NCBI GenBank assembly: GCA_021521415.1 | Contig: JAIQDT010001113.1 | Span: forward strand, 496,001 to 560,000 | Direction: 5' to 3' | Source: Bidens hawaiensis | Lineage: Eukaryota > Streptophyta > Magnoliopsida > Asterales > Asteraceae | Length of the DNA stretch: 64,000 nt | Shown: in pieces, positions 1-13,500 of the stretch | Layout: every line of letters starts with the position of its first letter | Position numbering within the stretch: position 1 is the stretch's first letter | Notes under the pieces: generated by a model | Seen by the model: the letters and a program-made list of their open reading frames with translations, nothing else | What the model was told of the DNA's origin: nothing | Databases searched by the model: none | Program-made: the position numbers and the translations under genes

Positions 1-424
1 CTTGAATCCGTATGTTCATGTCCGTTCAATATCACGTATTCATAGAACCGTCCTTTAAATTCACAAAAAGTAAATCGTAAATAAACTGAAAAAGTTACGG
101 TATTGTAAGGCAAGCCTTTGATCGGGAACCATTTTGTTCTGATTTTTTTTCCTTTTTTTGTTTTGGTGTATTATGGTACCGTAACGACTAAAGAGCATGA
201 CAGAAACCGACCGAATTCGCGCAAACTCAACGACTCAACACAATGGACCGTCAACGCTCGGGTTTGATATATACTCACGAATTCGTGTCGACTTAATCTA
301 CAATGTTTGGGTTTAACCAACGCTCCTATAGGGGTTAAATGTATATAAATTTGAAGTCTTAATTTCAAAATTTGCTTAAAAAAAGGCTTATATACTTTTA
401 AGAGTTAATATTTGCATTTTATAT

Positions 425-3400
425 CTTGAATCCGTATGTTCATGTCCGTTCAATATCATGTATTCATAGAACCGTCCTTTAAATTCACAAAAAGTAAATC
501 GTAAATAAACTGAAAAAGTTACGGTATTGTAAGGCAAGCCTTTGATCGGGAACCATTTTGTTCTGATTTTTTTTCCTTTTTTTGTTTTGGTGTATTATGG
601 TACCGTAACGACTAAAGAGCATGACAGAAACCGACCGAATTCGCGCAAACTCAACGACTCAACACAATGGACCGTCAACGCTCGGGTTTGATATATACTC
701 ACGAATTCGTGTCGACTTAATCTACAATGTTTGGGTTTAACCAACGCTCCTATAGGGGTTAAATGTATATAAATTTGAAGTCTTAATTTCAAAATTTGCT
801 TAAAAAAAGGCTTATATACTTTTAAGAGTTAATATTTGCATTTTATATCTTGAATCCGTATGTTCATGTCCGTTCAATATCATGTATTCATAGAACCGTC
901 CTTTAAATTCACAAAAAGTAAATCGTAAATAAACTGAAAAAGTTACGGTATTGTAAGGCAAGCCTTTGATCGGGAACCATTTTGTTCTGATTTTTTTTCC
1001 TTTTTTTGTTTTGGTGTATTATGGTACCGTAACGACTAAAGAGCATGACAGAAACCGACCGAATTCGCGCAAACTCAACGACTCAACACAATGGACCGTC
1101 AACGCTCGGGTTTGATGTATACTCACGAATTCGTGTCGACTTAATCTACAATGTTTGGGTTTAACCAACGCTCCTATAGGGGTTAATTGTATATAAATTT
1201 GAAGTCTTAATTTCAAAATTTGCTTAAAAAAAGGCTTACATACTTTTAAGAGTTAATATTTGCATTTTATATCTTGAATCCGTATGTTCATGTCCGTTCA
1301 ATATCATGTATTCATAGAACCGTCCGTTAAATTCACAAAAAATAAATCCTAAATAAATTGAAAAAGTTACGGTATTGTAAGGCAAGCCTTTGATCGGGAA
1401 CCATTTTGTTCTGGTTTTTTTTCCTTTTTTTGTTTTGGTGTATTATGGTACCGTAACGACTAAAGAGCATGACAGAAACCGACCGAATTCGCGCAAACTC
1501 AACGACTCAACACAATGGACCGTCAACGCTCGGGTTTGATAAATACCCTCGAATTCGTGTCGACTTAATCTACAATGTTTGGGTTTAACCAACGCTCCTA
1601 TAGGGGTTAAATGTATATAAATTTGAAGTCTTAATATCAAAATTTGCTTAAAAAAAGGCTTATATACTTTTAAGAGTTAATATTTGCATTTTATATCTTG
1701 AATCCGTATGTTCATGTCCGTTCCATATCATGTATTCATAGAACCGTCCATTAAATTCACAAAAAATAAATCGTAAACAAACTGAAAAAGTTACGGTATT
1801 TTTAAGGCAAGCCTTTGATCGGGAACCATTTTGTTCTGGTTTTTTTTCCTTTTTTTGTTTTGGTGTATTATGGTACCGTAACGACTAAAGAGCATGACAG
1901 AAACCGACCGAATTCGCGCAAACTCAACGACTCAACACAATGGACCGTCAACGCTCGGGTTTGATATATACTCACGAATTCGTGTCGACTTAATCTACAA
2001 TGTTTGGGTTTAACCAACGCTCCTATAGGGGTTAAATGTATATAAATTTGAAGTCTTAATTTCAAAATTTGCTTAAAAAAAGGCTTATATACTTTTAAGA
2101 GTTAATATTTGCATTTTATATCTTGAATCCGTATGTTCATGTCCGTTCAATATCATGTATTCATAAAACCGTCCTTTAAATTCACAAAAAGTAAATCGTA
2201 AATAAACTGAAAAAGTTACGGTATTGTAAGGCAAGCCTTTGATCGGGAACCATTTTGTTCTGATTTTTTTTCCTTTTTTTGTTTTGGTGTATTATGGTAC
2301 CGTAACGACTAAAGAGCATGACAGAAACCGACCGAATTCGCGCAAACTCAACGACTCAACACAATGGACCGTCAACGCTCGGGTTTGATATATACTCACG
2401 AATTCGTGTCGACTTAATCTACAATGTTTGGGTTTAACCAACGCTCCTATAGGGGTTAAATGTATATAAATTTGAAGTCTTAATTTCAAAATTTGCTTAA
2501 AAAAAGGCTTATATACTTTTAAGAGTTAATATTTGCATTTTATATCTTGAATCCGTATGTTCATGTCCGTTCAATATCATGTATTCATAGAACCGTCCTT
2601 TAAATTCACAAAAAGTAAATCGTAAATAAACTGAAAAAGTTACGGTATTGTAAGGCAAGCCTTTGATCGGGAACCATTTTGTTCTGATTTTTTTTCCTTT
2701 TTTTGTTTTGGTGTATTATGGTACCGTAACGACTAAAGAGCATGACAGAAACCGACCGAATTCGCGCAAACTCAACGACTCAACACAATGGACCGTCAAC
2801 GCTCGGGTTTGATGTATACTCACGAATTCGTGTCGACTTAATCTACAATGTTTGGGTTTAACCAACGCTCCTATAGGGGTTAATTGTATATAAATTTGAA
2901 GTCTTAATTTCAAAATTTGCTTAAAAAAAGGCTTACATACTTTTAAGAGTTAATATTTGCATTTTATATCTTGAATCCGTATGTTCATGTCCGTTCAATA
3001 TCATGTATTCATAGAACCGTCCGTTAAATTCACAAAAAATAAATCCTAAATAAATTGAAAAAGTTACGGTATTGTAAGGCAAGCCTTTGATCGGGAACCA
3101 TTTTGTTCTGGTTTTTTTTCCTTTTTTTGTTTTGGTGTATTATGGTACCGTAACGACTAAAGAGCATGACAGAAACCGACCGAATTCGCGCAAACTCAAC
3201 GACTCAACACAATGGACCGTCAACGCTCGGGTTTGATAAATACCCTCGAATTCGTGTCGACTTAATCTACAATGTTTGGGTTTAACCAACGCTCCTATAG
3301 GGGTTAAATGTATATAAATTTGAAGTCTTAATTTCAAAATTTGCTTAAAAAAAGGCTTATATACTTTTAAGAGTTAATATTTGCATTTTATATCTTGAAT

Positions 3401-3818
3401 CCGTATGTTCATGTCCGTTCCATATCATGTATTCATAGAACCGTCCATTAAATTCACAAAAAATAAATCGTAAACAAACTGAAAAAGTTACGGTATTTTT
3501 AAGGCAAGCCTTTGATCGGGAACCATTTTGTTCTGGTTTTTTTTCCTTTTTTTGTTTTGGTGTATTATGGTACCGTAACGACTAAAGAGCATGACAGAAA
3601 CCGACCGAATTCGCGCAAACTCAACGACTCAACACAATGGACCGTCAACGCTCGGGTTTGATATATACTCACGAATTCGTGTCGACTTAATCTACAATGT
3701 TTGGGTTTAACCAACGCTCCTATAGGGGTTAAATGTATATAAATTTGAAGTCTTAATTTCAAAATTTGCTTAAAAAAAGGCTTATATACTTTTAAGAGTT
3801 AATATTTGCATTTTATAT
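425..3818. repeat. Higher-order repeat: four-monomer unit of 1697 bp, two copies
   Basis: Monomers of 424, 424, 424 and 425 bp form a unit at 425-2121 that is repeated at 2122-3818. Diagnostic variants recur every 1697 bp: GATGTATACTC at about 1114 and 2811, ATACCCTCG at about 1541 and 3239, and the CGTAAACAAACTG variant with an extra T in the following run at about 1772 and 3469. By eye the two copies differ at only two or three positions. Monomer 1-424 and the start of the one at 3819 share the rarer TATCACGTATTC variant, so part of a further unit probably lies on each side. Confidence 0.93.
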
Positions 3819-5939
3819 CTTGAATCCGTATGTTCATGTCCGTTCAATATCACGTATTCATAGAACCGTCCTTTAAATTCACAAAAAGTAAATCGTAAAT
3901 AAACTGAAAAAGTTACGGTATTGTAAGGCAAGCCTTTGATCGGGAACCATTTTGTTCTGATTTTTTTTCCTTTTTTTGTTTTGGTGTATTATGGTACCGT
4001 AACGACTAAAGAGCATGACAGAAACCGACCGAATTCGCGCAAACTCAACGACTCAACACAATGGACCGTCAACGCTCGGGTTTGATATATACTCACGAAT
4101 TCGTGTCGACTTAATCTACAATGTTTGGGTTTAACCAACGCTCATATAAGGGTTAATTGTATATAAATTTGAAGTTTTAATTTCAAAATTTGCTTAAAAA
4201 AAGGCTTATATACTTTTAAGAGTTAATATTTACATTTTATATCTTGAATCCGTATGTTCATGTCCGTTCCATATCATGTATTCATAGAACCGTCCATTTA
4301 ATTCACAAAAAATAAATCGTAAATAAACTGAAAAAGTTACGGTATTGTATGGCAAGTCTTTGATCGGGAACCATTTTGTTCTGGTTTTTTTTCCTTTTTT
4401 TGTTTTGGTGTAGTTCTGGTACCGTAATGACAAAAGAGCATGACAGAAACCGACCGAATTCGAGCAAACTCAACGACTCAACACAATGGACCGTCAATGC
4501 TCGGGTTTGATAAATACTCACGAATTCGTGTCGACTTAATCTACAATGTTTGGGTTTAACCAGCGCTCCTATAGGGGTTAAATGTATATAAATTTGAAGT
4601 CTTAATTTCAAAATTTGCTTAAAAAAAGGCTTATATACTTTTAAGAGTTAATATCTGCATTTTATATCTTGAATCCGTATGTTCATGTCCGTTCCATATC
4701 ATGTATTCATAGAACCGTCCATTAAATTCACAAAAAATAAATCGTAAATAAACTGAAAAAGTTACGGTATTGTAAGGCAAGCCTTTGATCGGGAACCATT
4801 TTGTTCTGGTTTTTTTTCCTTTTTTTGTTTTGGTGTATTATGGTACCGTAACGACTAAAGAGCATGACAGAAACCGTCCGAATTCGCGCAAACTCAACGA
4901 CTCAACACAATGGACCGTCAACGCTCGGGTTTGATATACACTCACGATTTCGTGTCGACTTAATCTACAATGTTTGGGTTTAACCAACGCTTCTGTAAGG
5001 GTTAAATGTATATAAATTTGATGTCTTAATTTCAAAATTTGCTTATAAAAAGGCATATATTCATTTAAGAGTTAATATTTGCATTTTATATCTTGATTCC
5101 GTATGTTCATGTCCGTTCCATATCATGTATTCATAGAACCGTCCATTAAATTCACAAAAAATAATCGTAAATAAACTGAAAAAGTTACGGTATTGTAAGG
5201 CAAGCCTTTGATCGGGAACCATTTTGTTCTGGTTTTTTTTCCTTTTTTTGTTTTGGTGTATTATGGTACCGTAACGAGTAAAGAGCATGACAGAAACCGA
5301 CCGAATTCGCCAAATTCAACGACTCAACACAATAGACCGTCAACGCTCGTGTTTGATATATACTCACGAATTCGTGTCGACTTAATGAACAATGTTTGGG
5401 TTAACCAACGCTCCTATAAGGGTTAAATGTATATAAATTTGAAGTCTTAATTTCAAAATTTGCTTAAAAAAAGGCTTATATACTTTTAAGAGTTAATATT
5501 TGCATTTTATATCTTGAATCCGTATGTTCATGTCCGTTCCATATCATTTATTCATAGAACCGTCCATTAAATTCACAAAAAATTTAAATAAATCGTAAAT
5601 AAACTGAAAAAGTTACGGTATTGTAAGGCAAGCCTTTGATCGGGAACCATTTTGTTCAGTTTTTTTTCCTTTTTTTGTTTTGGAGTAGTTCTGGTACCGT
5701 AACGTGTAAAGAGCATGACATAAACAGACTGAATTCGCGCAAACTCAACGACTCAAAACAATGGACCGTCAACGCTCGGGTTTGATATATACTCACGAAT
5801 TCGTGTCGACTTAATCTACAATGTTTGGGTTTAACCAACGCTCCTATAAGGGTTAAATGTATATAAATCTGAAGTCTTAATTTCAAAATTTGCTTAAAAA
5901 AAGGCTTATAAACTTTTAAGAGTTAATATTTGCATTTTA
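3819..5939. repeat. Irregular satellite monomers between higher-order blocks
   Basis: Five monomers without an obvious higher-order pattern. The first matches the type at position 1 until about 4140 and then switches to a variant with ATATAAGGG, which looks like a recombination junction. Later copies switch between the TATTATGG and TAGTTCTGG forms ahead of the KpnI site. One monomer has a 7-bp insertion at about 5581. Nothing else is visible here. Confidence 0.85.
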
Positions 5940-8900
5940 TATCTTGAATCCGTATGTTCATGTCCGTTCCATATCATTTATTCATAGAACCGTCCATTAA
6001 ATTCACAAAAAATAAATCGTAAATAAACTGAAAAAGTTACGGTATTGTAAGGCAAGCCTTTGATCGGGAACCATTTTGTTCTGGTTTTTTTTCCTTTTTT
6101 TGTTTTGGTGTATTATGGTACCGTAACGACTAAAGAGCATGACAGAAACCGACCGAAGTCGCGCAAACTCAACGACTCAACACAATGGACCATCAACGCT
6201 CGGGTTTGATAAATACCCTCGAATTCGTGTCGACTTAATCTACAATGTTTGGGTTTAACCAACGCTCCTAAAAGGGTTAAATGTGTATAAATTTGAAGTC
6301 TTAATTTCAGCATTTGATTAAAAAAAGGCTTAAATACTTTTAAGAGTTAATATTTGCATTTTATATCTTGAATCCGTATGTTCATGTCCGTTCCATATCA
6401 TGTATTCATAGAACCGTCCATTAAATTCACAAAAAATAAATCGTAAATAAACTGAAAAAGTTACGGTATTGTAAGGCAAGCCTTTGATCGGGAACCATTT
6501 TGTTCTGGTTTTTTTTCCTTTTTTTGTTTTGGAGTAGTTCTGGTACCGTAAAGTCTAAAGAGCATGACAGAAACAGACCGAATTCGCGCAAACTCAACGA
6601 CTCAACACAATGGACCGTCAACGCTCGGGTTTGATATATACCCTCGAATTCGTGTCGACTTAATCTACAATGTTTGGGTTTAACCAACGCTCCTATAAGG
6701 GTTAAATGTATATAAATTTGAAGTCTTAATTTCAAAATTTGATTAAAAAAAAGGCTTAAATACTTTTAAGAGTTAATATTTGCATTTTATATCTTGAATC
6801 CGTATGTTCATGTCCGTTCCATATCATGTATTCATAGAACCGTCCATTAAATTCACAAAAAATAAATCGTAAATAAACTGAAAAAGTTACGGTATTGTAA
6901 GGCAAGCCTTTGATCGGGAACCATTTTGTTCTGGTTTTTTTCCTTTTTTTGTTTTGGTGTATTATGGTACCGTAACGACTAAAGAGCATGACAGAAACCG
7001 ACCGAATTCGCGCAAACTCAACGACTCAACACAATGGACCGTCAACGCTCGGGTTTGATAAATACCCTCGAATTCGTGTCGACTTAATCTACAATGTTTG
7101 GGTTTAACCAACGCTCCTAAAAGGGTTAAATGTGTATAAATTTGAAGTCTTAATTTCAGCATTTGATTAAAAAAAGGCTTAAATACTTTTAAGAGTTAAT
7201 ATTTGCATTTTATATCTTGAATCCGTATGTTCATGTCCGTTCCATATCATGTATTCATAGAACCGTCCATTAAATTCACAAAAAATAAATCGTAAATAAA
7301 CTGAAAAAGTTACGGTATTGTAAGGCAAGCCTTTGATCGGGAACCATTTTGTTCTGGTTTTTTTTCCTTTTTTTGTTTTGGTGTATTATGGTACCGTAAC
7401 GACTAAAGAGCATGACAGAAACCGACCGAATTCGCGCAAACTCAACGACTCAACACAATGGACCGTCAACGCTCGGGTTTGATAAATACCCTCGAATTCG
7501 TGTCGACTTAATCTACAATGTTTGGGTTTAACCAACGCTCCTAAAAGGGTTAAATGTGTATAAATTTGAAGTCTTAATTTCAGCATTTGATTAAAAAAAG
7601 CTTATATACTTTTAAGAGTTAATATTTGCATTTTATATCTTGAATCCGTATGTTCATGTCCGTTCAATATCATGTATTCATAGAACCGTCCTTTAAATTC
7701 ACAAAAAGTAAATCGTAAATAAACTGAAAAAGTTACGGTATTGTAAGGCAAGCCTTTGATCGGGAACCATTTTGTTCTGGTTTTTTTTCCTTTTTTTGTT
7801 TTGGTGTATTATGGTACCGTAACGACTAAAGAGCATGACAGAAACCGACCGAATTCGCGCAAACTCAACGACTCAACACAATGGACCGTCAACGCTCGGG
7901 TTTGATGTATACTCACGAATTCGTGTCGACTTAATCTACAATGTTTGGGTTTAACCAACGCTCCTATAGGGGTTAATTGTATATAAATTTGAAGTCTTAA
8001 TTTCAAAATTTGCTTAAAAAAAGGCTTACATACTTTTAAGAGTTAATATTTGCATTTTATATCTTGAATCCGTATGTTCATGTCCGTTCCATATCATGTA
8101 TTCATAGAACCGTCCATTAAATTCACAAAAAATAAATCGTAAATAAACTGAAAAAGTTTCGGTATTGTAAGGCAAGCCTTTGATCGGGAACCATTTTGTT
8201 CTGGTTTTTTTTCCTTTTTTTGTTTTGGTGTATTATGGTACCGTAACGACTAAAGAGCATGAATGAAACCGACCGAATTCGCGCAAACTCAACGACTCAA
8301 CACAATGGACCGTCAACGCTCGGGTTTGATATATACTCACGAATTCGTGTCGACTTAATCTACAATGTTTGGGTTTAACCAACGCTCCTATAAGGGTTAA
8401 ATGTATATAAATCTGAAGTCTTAATTTCAAAATTTGCATAAAAAAAGGCTTATAAACTTTTAAGAGTTAATATTTGCATTTTATATCTTGAATTCGTATG
8501 TTCATGTCCGTTCCATATCATTTATTCATAGAACCGTCCATTAAATTCACAAAAAATAAATCGTAAATAAACTGAAAAAGTTACGGTATTGTAAGGCAAG
8601 CCTTTGATCGGGAACCATTTTGTTCTGGTTTTTTTTCCTTTTTTTGTTTTGGTGTATTATGGTACCGTAACGACTAAAGAGCATGACAGAAACCGACCGA
8701 AGTCGCGCAAACTCAACGACTCAACACAATGGACCATCAACGCTCGGGTTTGATAAATACCCTCGAATTCGTGTCGACTTAATCTACAATGTTTGGGTTT
8801 AACCAACGCTCCTAAAAGGGTTAAATGTGTATAAATTTGAAGTCTTAATTTCAGCATTTGATTAAAAAAAGGCTTAAATACTTTTAAGAGTTAATATTTG

Positions 8901-11900
8901 CATTTTATATCTTGAATCCGTATGTTCATGTCCGTTCCATATCATGTATTCATAGAACCGTCCATTAAATTCACAAAAAATAAATCGTAAATAAACTGAA
9001 AAAGTTACGGTATTGTAAGGCAAGCCTTTGATCGGGAACCATTTTGTTCTGGTTTTTTTTCCTTTTTTTGTTTTGGTGTATTATGGTACCGTAACGACTA
9101 AAGAGCATGACAGAAACCGACCGAATTCGCGCAAACTCAACGACTCAACACAATGGACCGTCAACGCTCGGGTTTGATAAATACCCTCGAATTCGTGTCG
9201 ACTTAATCTACAATGTTTGGGTTTAACCAACGCTCCTAAAAGGGTTAAATGTGTATAAATTTGAAGTCTTAATTTCAGCATTTGATTAAAAAAAGGCTTA
9301 AATACTTTTAAGAGTTAATATTTGCATTTTATATCTTGAATCCGTATGTTCATGTCCGTTCCATATCATTTATTCATAGAACCGTCCATTAAATTCACAA
9401 AAAATAAATCGTAAATAAACTGAAAAAGTTACGGTATTGTAAGGCAAGCCTTTGATCGGGAACCATTTTGTTCTGGTTTTTTTTCCTTTTTTTGTTTTGG
9501 TGTATTATGGTACCGTAACGACTAAAGAGCATGACAGAAACCGACCGAATTCGCGCAAACTCAACGACTCAACACAATGGACCGTCAACGCTCGGGTTTG
9601 ATAAATACCCTCGAATTCGTGTCGACTTAATCTACAATGTTTGGGTTTAACCAACGCTCCTAAAAGGGTTAAATGTGTATAAATTTGAAGTCTTAATTTC
9701 AGCATTTGATTAAAAAAAGGCTTAAATACTTTTAAGAGTTAATATTTGCATTTTATATCTTGAATCCGTATGTTCATGTCCGTTCCATATCATGTATTCA
9801 TAGAACCGTCCATTAAATTCACAAAAAATAAATCGTAAATAAACTGAAAAAGTTACGGTATTGTAAGGCAAGCCTTTGATCGGGAACCATTTTGTTCTGG
9901 TTTTTTTTCCTTTTTTTGTTTTGGTGTATTATGGTACCGTAACGACTAAAGAGCATGACAGAAACCGACCGAATTCGCGCAAACTCAACGACTCAACACA
10001 ATGGACCGTCAACGCTCGGGTTTGATAAATACCCTCGAATTCGTGTCGACTTAATCTACAATGTTTGGGTTTAACCAACGCTCCTAAAAGGGTTAAATGT
10101 GTATAAATTTGAAGTCTTAATTTCAGCATTTGATTAAAAAAAGCTTATATACTTTTAAGAGTTAATATTTGCATTTTATATCTTGAATCCGTATGTTCAT
10201 GTCCGTTCAATATCATGTATTCATAGAACCGTCCTTTAAATTCACAAAAAGTAAATCGTAAATAAACTGAAAAAGTTACGGTATTGTAAGGCAAGCCTTT
10301 GATCGGGAACCATTTTGTTCTGGTTTTTTTTCCTTTTTTTGTTTTGGTGTATTATGGTACCGTAACGACTAAAGAGCATGACAGAAACCGACCGAATTCG
10401 CGCAAACTCAACGACTCAACACAATGGACCGTCAACGCTCGGGTTTGATATATACTCACGAATTCGTGTCGACTTAATGAACAATGTTTGGGTTAACCAA
10501 CGCTCCTATAAGGGTTAAATGTATATAAACTTGAAGTCTTAATTTCAAAATTTGCTTAAAAAAAGGCTTATATACTTTTAAGAGTTAATATTTGCATTTT
10601 ATATCTTGAATCCGTATGTTCATGTCCGTTCCATATCATGTATTCATAGAACCGTCCATTAAATTCACAAAAAATAAATCGTAAATAAACTGAAAAAGTT
10701 TCGGTATTGTAAGGCAAGCCTTTGATCGGGAACCATTTTGTTCTGGTTTTTTTTCCTTTTTTTGTTTTGGTGTATTATGGTACCGTAACGACTAAAGAGC
10801 ATGAATGAAACCGACCGAATTCGCGCAAACTCAACGACTCAACACAATGGACCGTCAACGCTCGGGTTTGATATATACTCACGAATTCGTGTCGACTTAA
10901 TCTACAATGTTTGGGTTCAACCAACGCTCCTATAAGGGTTAAATGTATACAAATTTGAAGTCTTAATTTCAAAATTTGCTTAAAAAAAAGGCTTATAAAC
11001 TTTTAAGAGTTAATATTTGCATTTTATATCTTGAATCCGTATGTTCATGTCCGTTCCATATCATTTATTCATAGAACCGTCCATTAAATTCACAAAAAAT
11101 AAATCGTAAATAAACTGAAAAAGTTACGGTATTGTAAGGCAAGCCTTTGATCGGGAACCATTTTGTTGTGGTTTTTTTTCCTTTTTTTGTTTTGGTGTAT
11201 TATGGTACCGAAACGACTAAAGAGAATGACAGAAACCGACCGAATTCGAGCAACTCACCGACTCAACACAATGGGCCGTCAACGCTCGGGTTTGATAAAT
11301 ACCCACCAATTCGTGTCGACTTAATCTACAATGTTTGGGTTTAACCAACGCTCCTAAAAGGTTATATGTGTATAAATTTGAAGTTTAATTTCAACATTTG
11401 ATTAAAAAAAGGCTTATATACTTTTAAGAGTTAATATTTGCATTTTATATCTTGAATCCGTATGTTCATGTCCGTTCCATATCATTTATTCATAGAACCG
11501 TCCATTAAATTCACAAAAAATAAATCGTAAATAAACTGAAAAAGTTACGGTATTGTAAGGCAAGCCTTTGATCGGGAACCATTTTGTTCTGGTTTTTTTT
11601 CCTTTTTTTGTTTTGGTGTATTATGGTACCGTAACGACTAAAGAGCATGACAGAAACCGACCGAATTCGCGCAAACTCAACGACTCAACACAATGGACCG
11701 TCAACGCTCGGGTTTGATAAATACCCTCGAATTCGTGTCGACTTAATCTACAATGTTTGGGTTTAACCAACGCTCCTAAAAGGGTTAAATGTGTATAAAT
11801 TTGAAGTCTTAATTTCAGCATTTGATTAAAAAAAGGCTTAAATACTTTTAAGAGTTAATATTTGCATTTTATATCTTGAATCCGTATGTTCATGTCCGTT

Positions 11901-13500
11901 CCATATCATTTATTCATAGAACCGTCCATTAAATTCACAAAAAATAAATCGTAAATAAACTGAAAAAGTTACGGTATTGTAAGGCAAGCCTTTGATCGGG
12001 AACCATTTTGTTCTGGTTTTTTTTCCTTTTTTTGTTTTGGTGTATTATGGTACCGTAACGACTAAAGAGCATGACAGAAACCGACCGAATTCGCGCAAAC
12101 TCAACGACTCAACACAATGGACCGTCAACGCTCGGGTTTGATAAATACCCTCGAATTCGTGTCGACTTAATCTACAATGTTTGGGTTTAACCAACGCTCC
12201 TAAAAGGGTTAAATGTGTATAAATTTGAAGTCTTAATTTCAGCATTTGATTAAAAAAAGGCTTAAATACTTTTAAGAGTTAATATTTGCATTTTATATCT
12301 TGAATCCGTATGTTCATGTCCGTTCCATATCATGTATTCATAGAACCGTCCATTAAATTCACAAAAAATAAATCGTAAATAAACTGAAAAAGTTACGGTA
12401 TTGTAAGGCAAGCCTTTGATCGGGAACCATTTTGTTCTGGTTTTTTTTCCTTTTTTTGTTTTGGTGTATTATGGTACCGTAACGACTAAAGAGCATGACA
12501 GAAACCGACCGAATTCGCGCAAACTCAACGACTCAACACAATGGACCGTCAACGCTCGGGTTTGATAAATACCCTCGAATTCGTGTCGACTTAATCTACA
12601 ATGTTTGGGTTTAACCAACGCTCCTAAAAGGGTTAAATGTGTATAAATTTGAAGTCTTAATTTCAGCATTTGATTAAAAAAAGCTTATATACTTTTAAGA
12701 GTTAATATTTGCATTTTATATCTTGAATCCGTATGTTCATGTCCGTTCAATATCATGTATTCATAGAACCGTCCTTTAAATTCACAAAAAGTAAATCGTA
12801 AATAAACTGAAAAAGTTACGGTATTGTAAGGCAAGCCTTTGATCGGGAACCATTTTGTTCTGGTTTTTTTTCCTTTTTTTGTTTTGGTGTATTATGGTAC
12901 CGTAACGACTAAAGAGCATGACAGAAACCGACCGAATTCGCGCAAACTCAACGACTCAACACAATGGACCGTCAACGCTCGGGTTTGATATATACTCACG
13001 AATTCGTGTCGACTTAATGAACAATGTTTGGGTTAACCAACGCTCCTATAAGGGTTAAATGTATATAAACTTGAAGTCTTAATTTCAAAATTTGCTTAAA
13101 AAAAGGCTTATATACTTTTAAGAGTTAATATTTGCATTTTATATCTTGAATCCGTATGTTCATGTCCGTTCCATATCATTTATTCATAGAACCGTCCATT
13201 AAATTCACAAAAAATAAATCGTAAATAAACTGAAAAAGTTACGGTATTGTAAGGCAAGCCTTTGATCGGGAACCATTTTGTTGTGGTTTTTTTTCCTTTT
13301 TTTGTTTTGGTGTATTATGGTACCGAAACGACTAAAGAGAATGACAGAAACCGACCGAATTCGAGCAACTCACCGACTCAACACAATGGGCCGTCAACGC
13401 TCGGGTTTGATAAATACCCACCAATTCGTGTCGACTTAATCTACAATGTTTGGGTTTAACCAACGCTCCTAAAAGGTTATATGTGTATAAATTTGAAGTC
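5940..13500. repeat. Overlapping six-monomer-scale duplications (shift about 2540 bp)
   Basis: Rare variants recur at a shift of 2540-2544 bp. GACCGAAGTCGCG occurs at 6153 and 8697. The form with a shortened A run before AGCTTATATAC occurs near 7590, 10133 and 12673. GCATGAATGAAACCG occurs near 8260 and 10800. The variant with AATGAACAATG occurs near 10477 and 13017. A second offset of 2115 bp (five monomers) links 11147-11360 to 13262-13480, which share GAACCATTTTGTTGTGG and ACCGAAACGAC. The units are not simple tandem copies: the fourth monomer differs between the first two, so the block was built by unequal exchanges of different lengths. Confidence 0.85.

Noticed and set aside
171..3762. 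Minus-strand frames of 65-66 codons repeated every 424 bp in the satellite
   Set aside because: They recur because the monomer recurs. They are interrupted or lengthened freely by indels in divergent monomers, have no family resemblance I recognise, and show no sign of selection for protein.
11147..13459. Plus-strand 65-codon frames in the satellite
   Set aside because: They appear only in monomers with particular substitutions and are shadows of the repeat.
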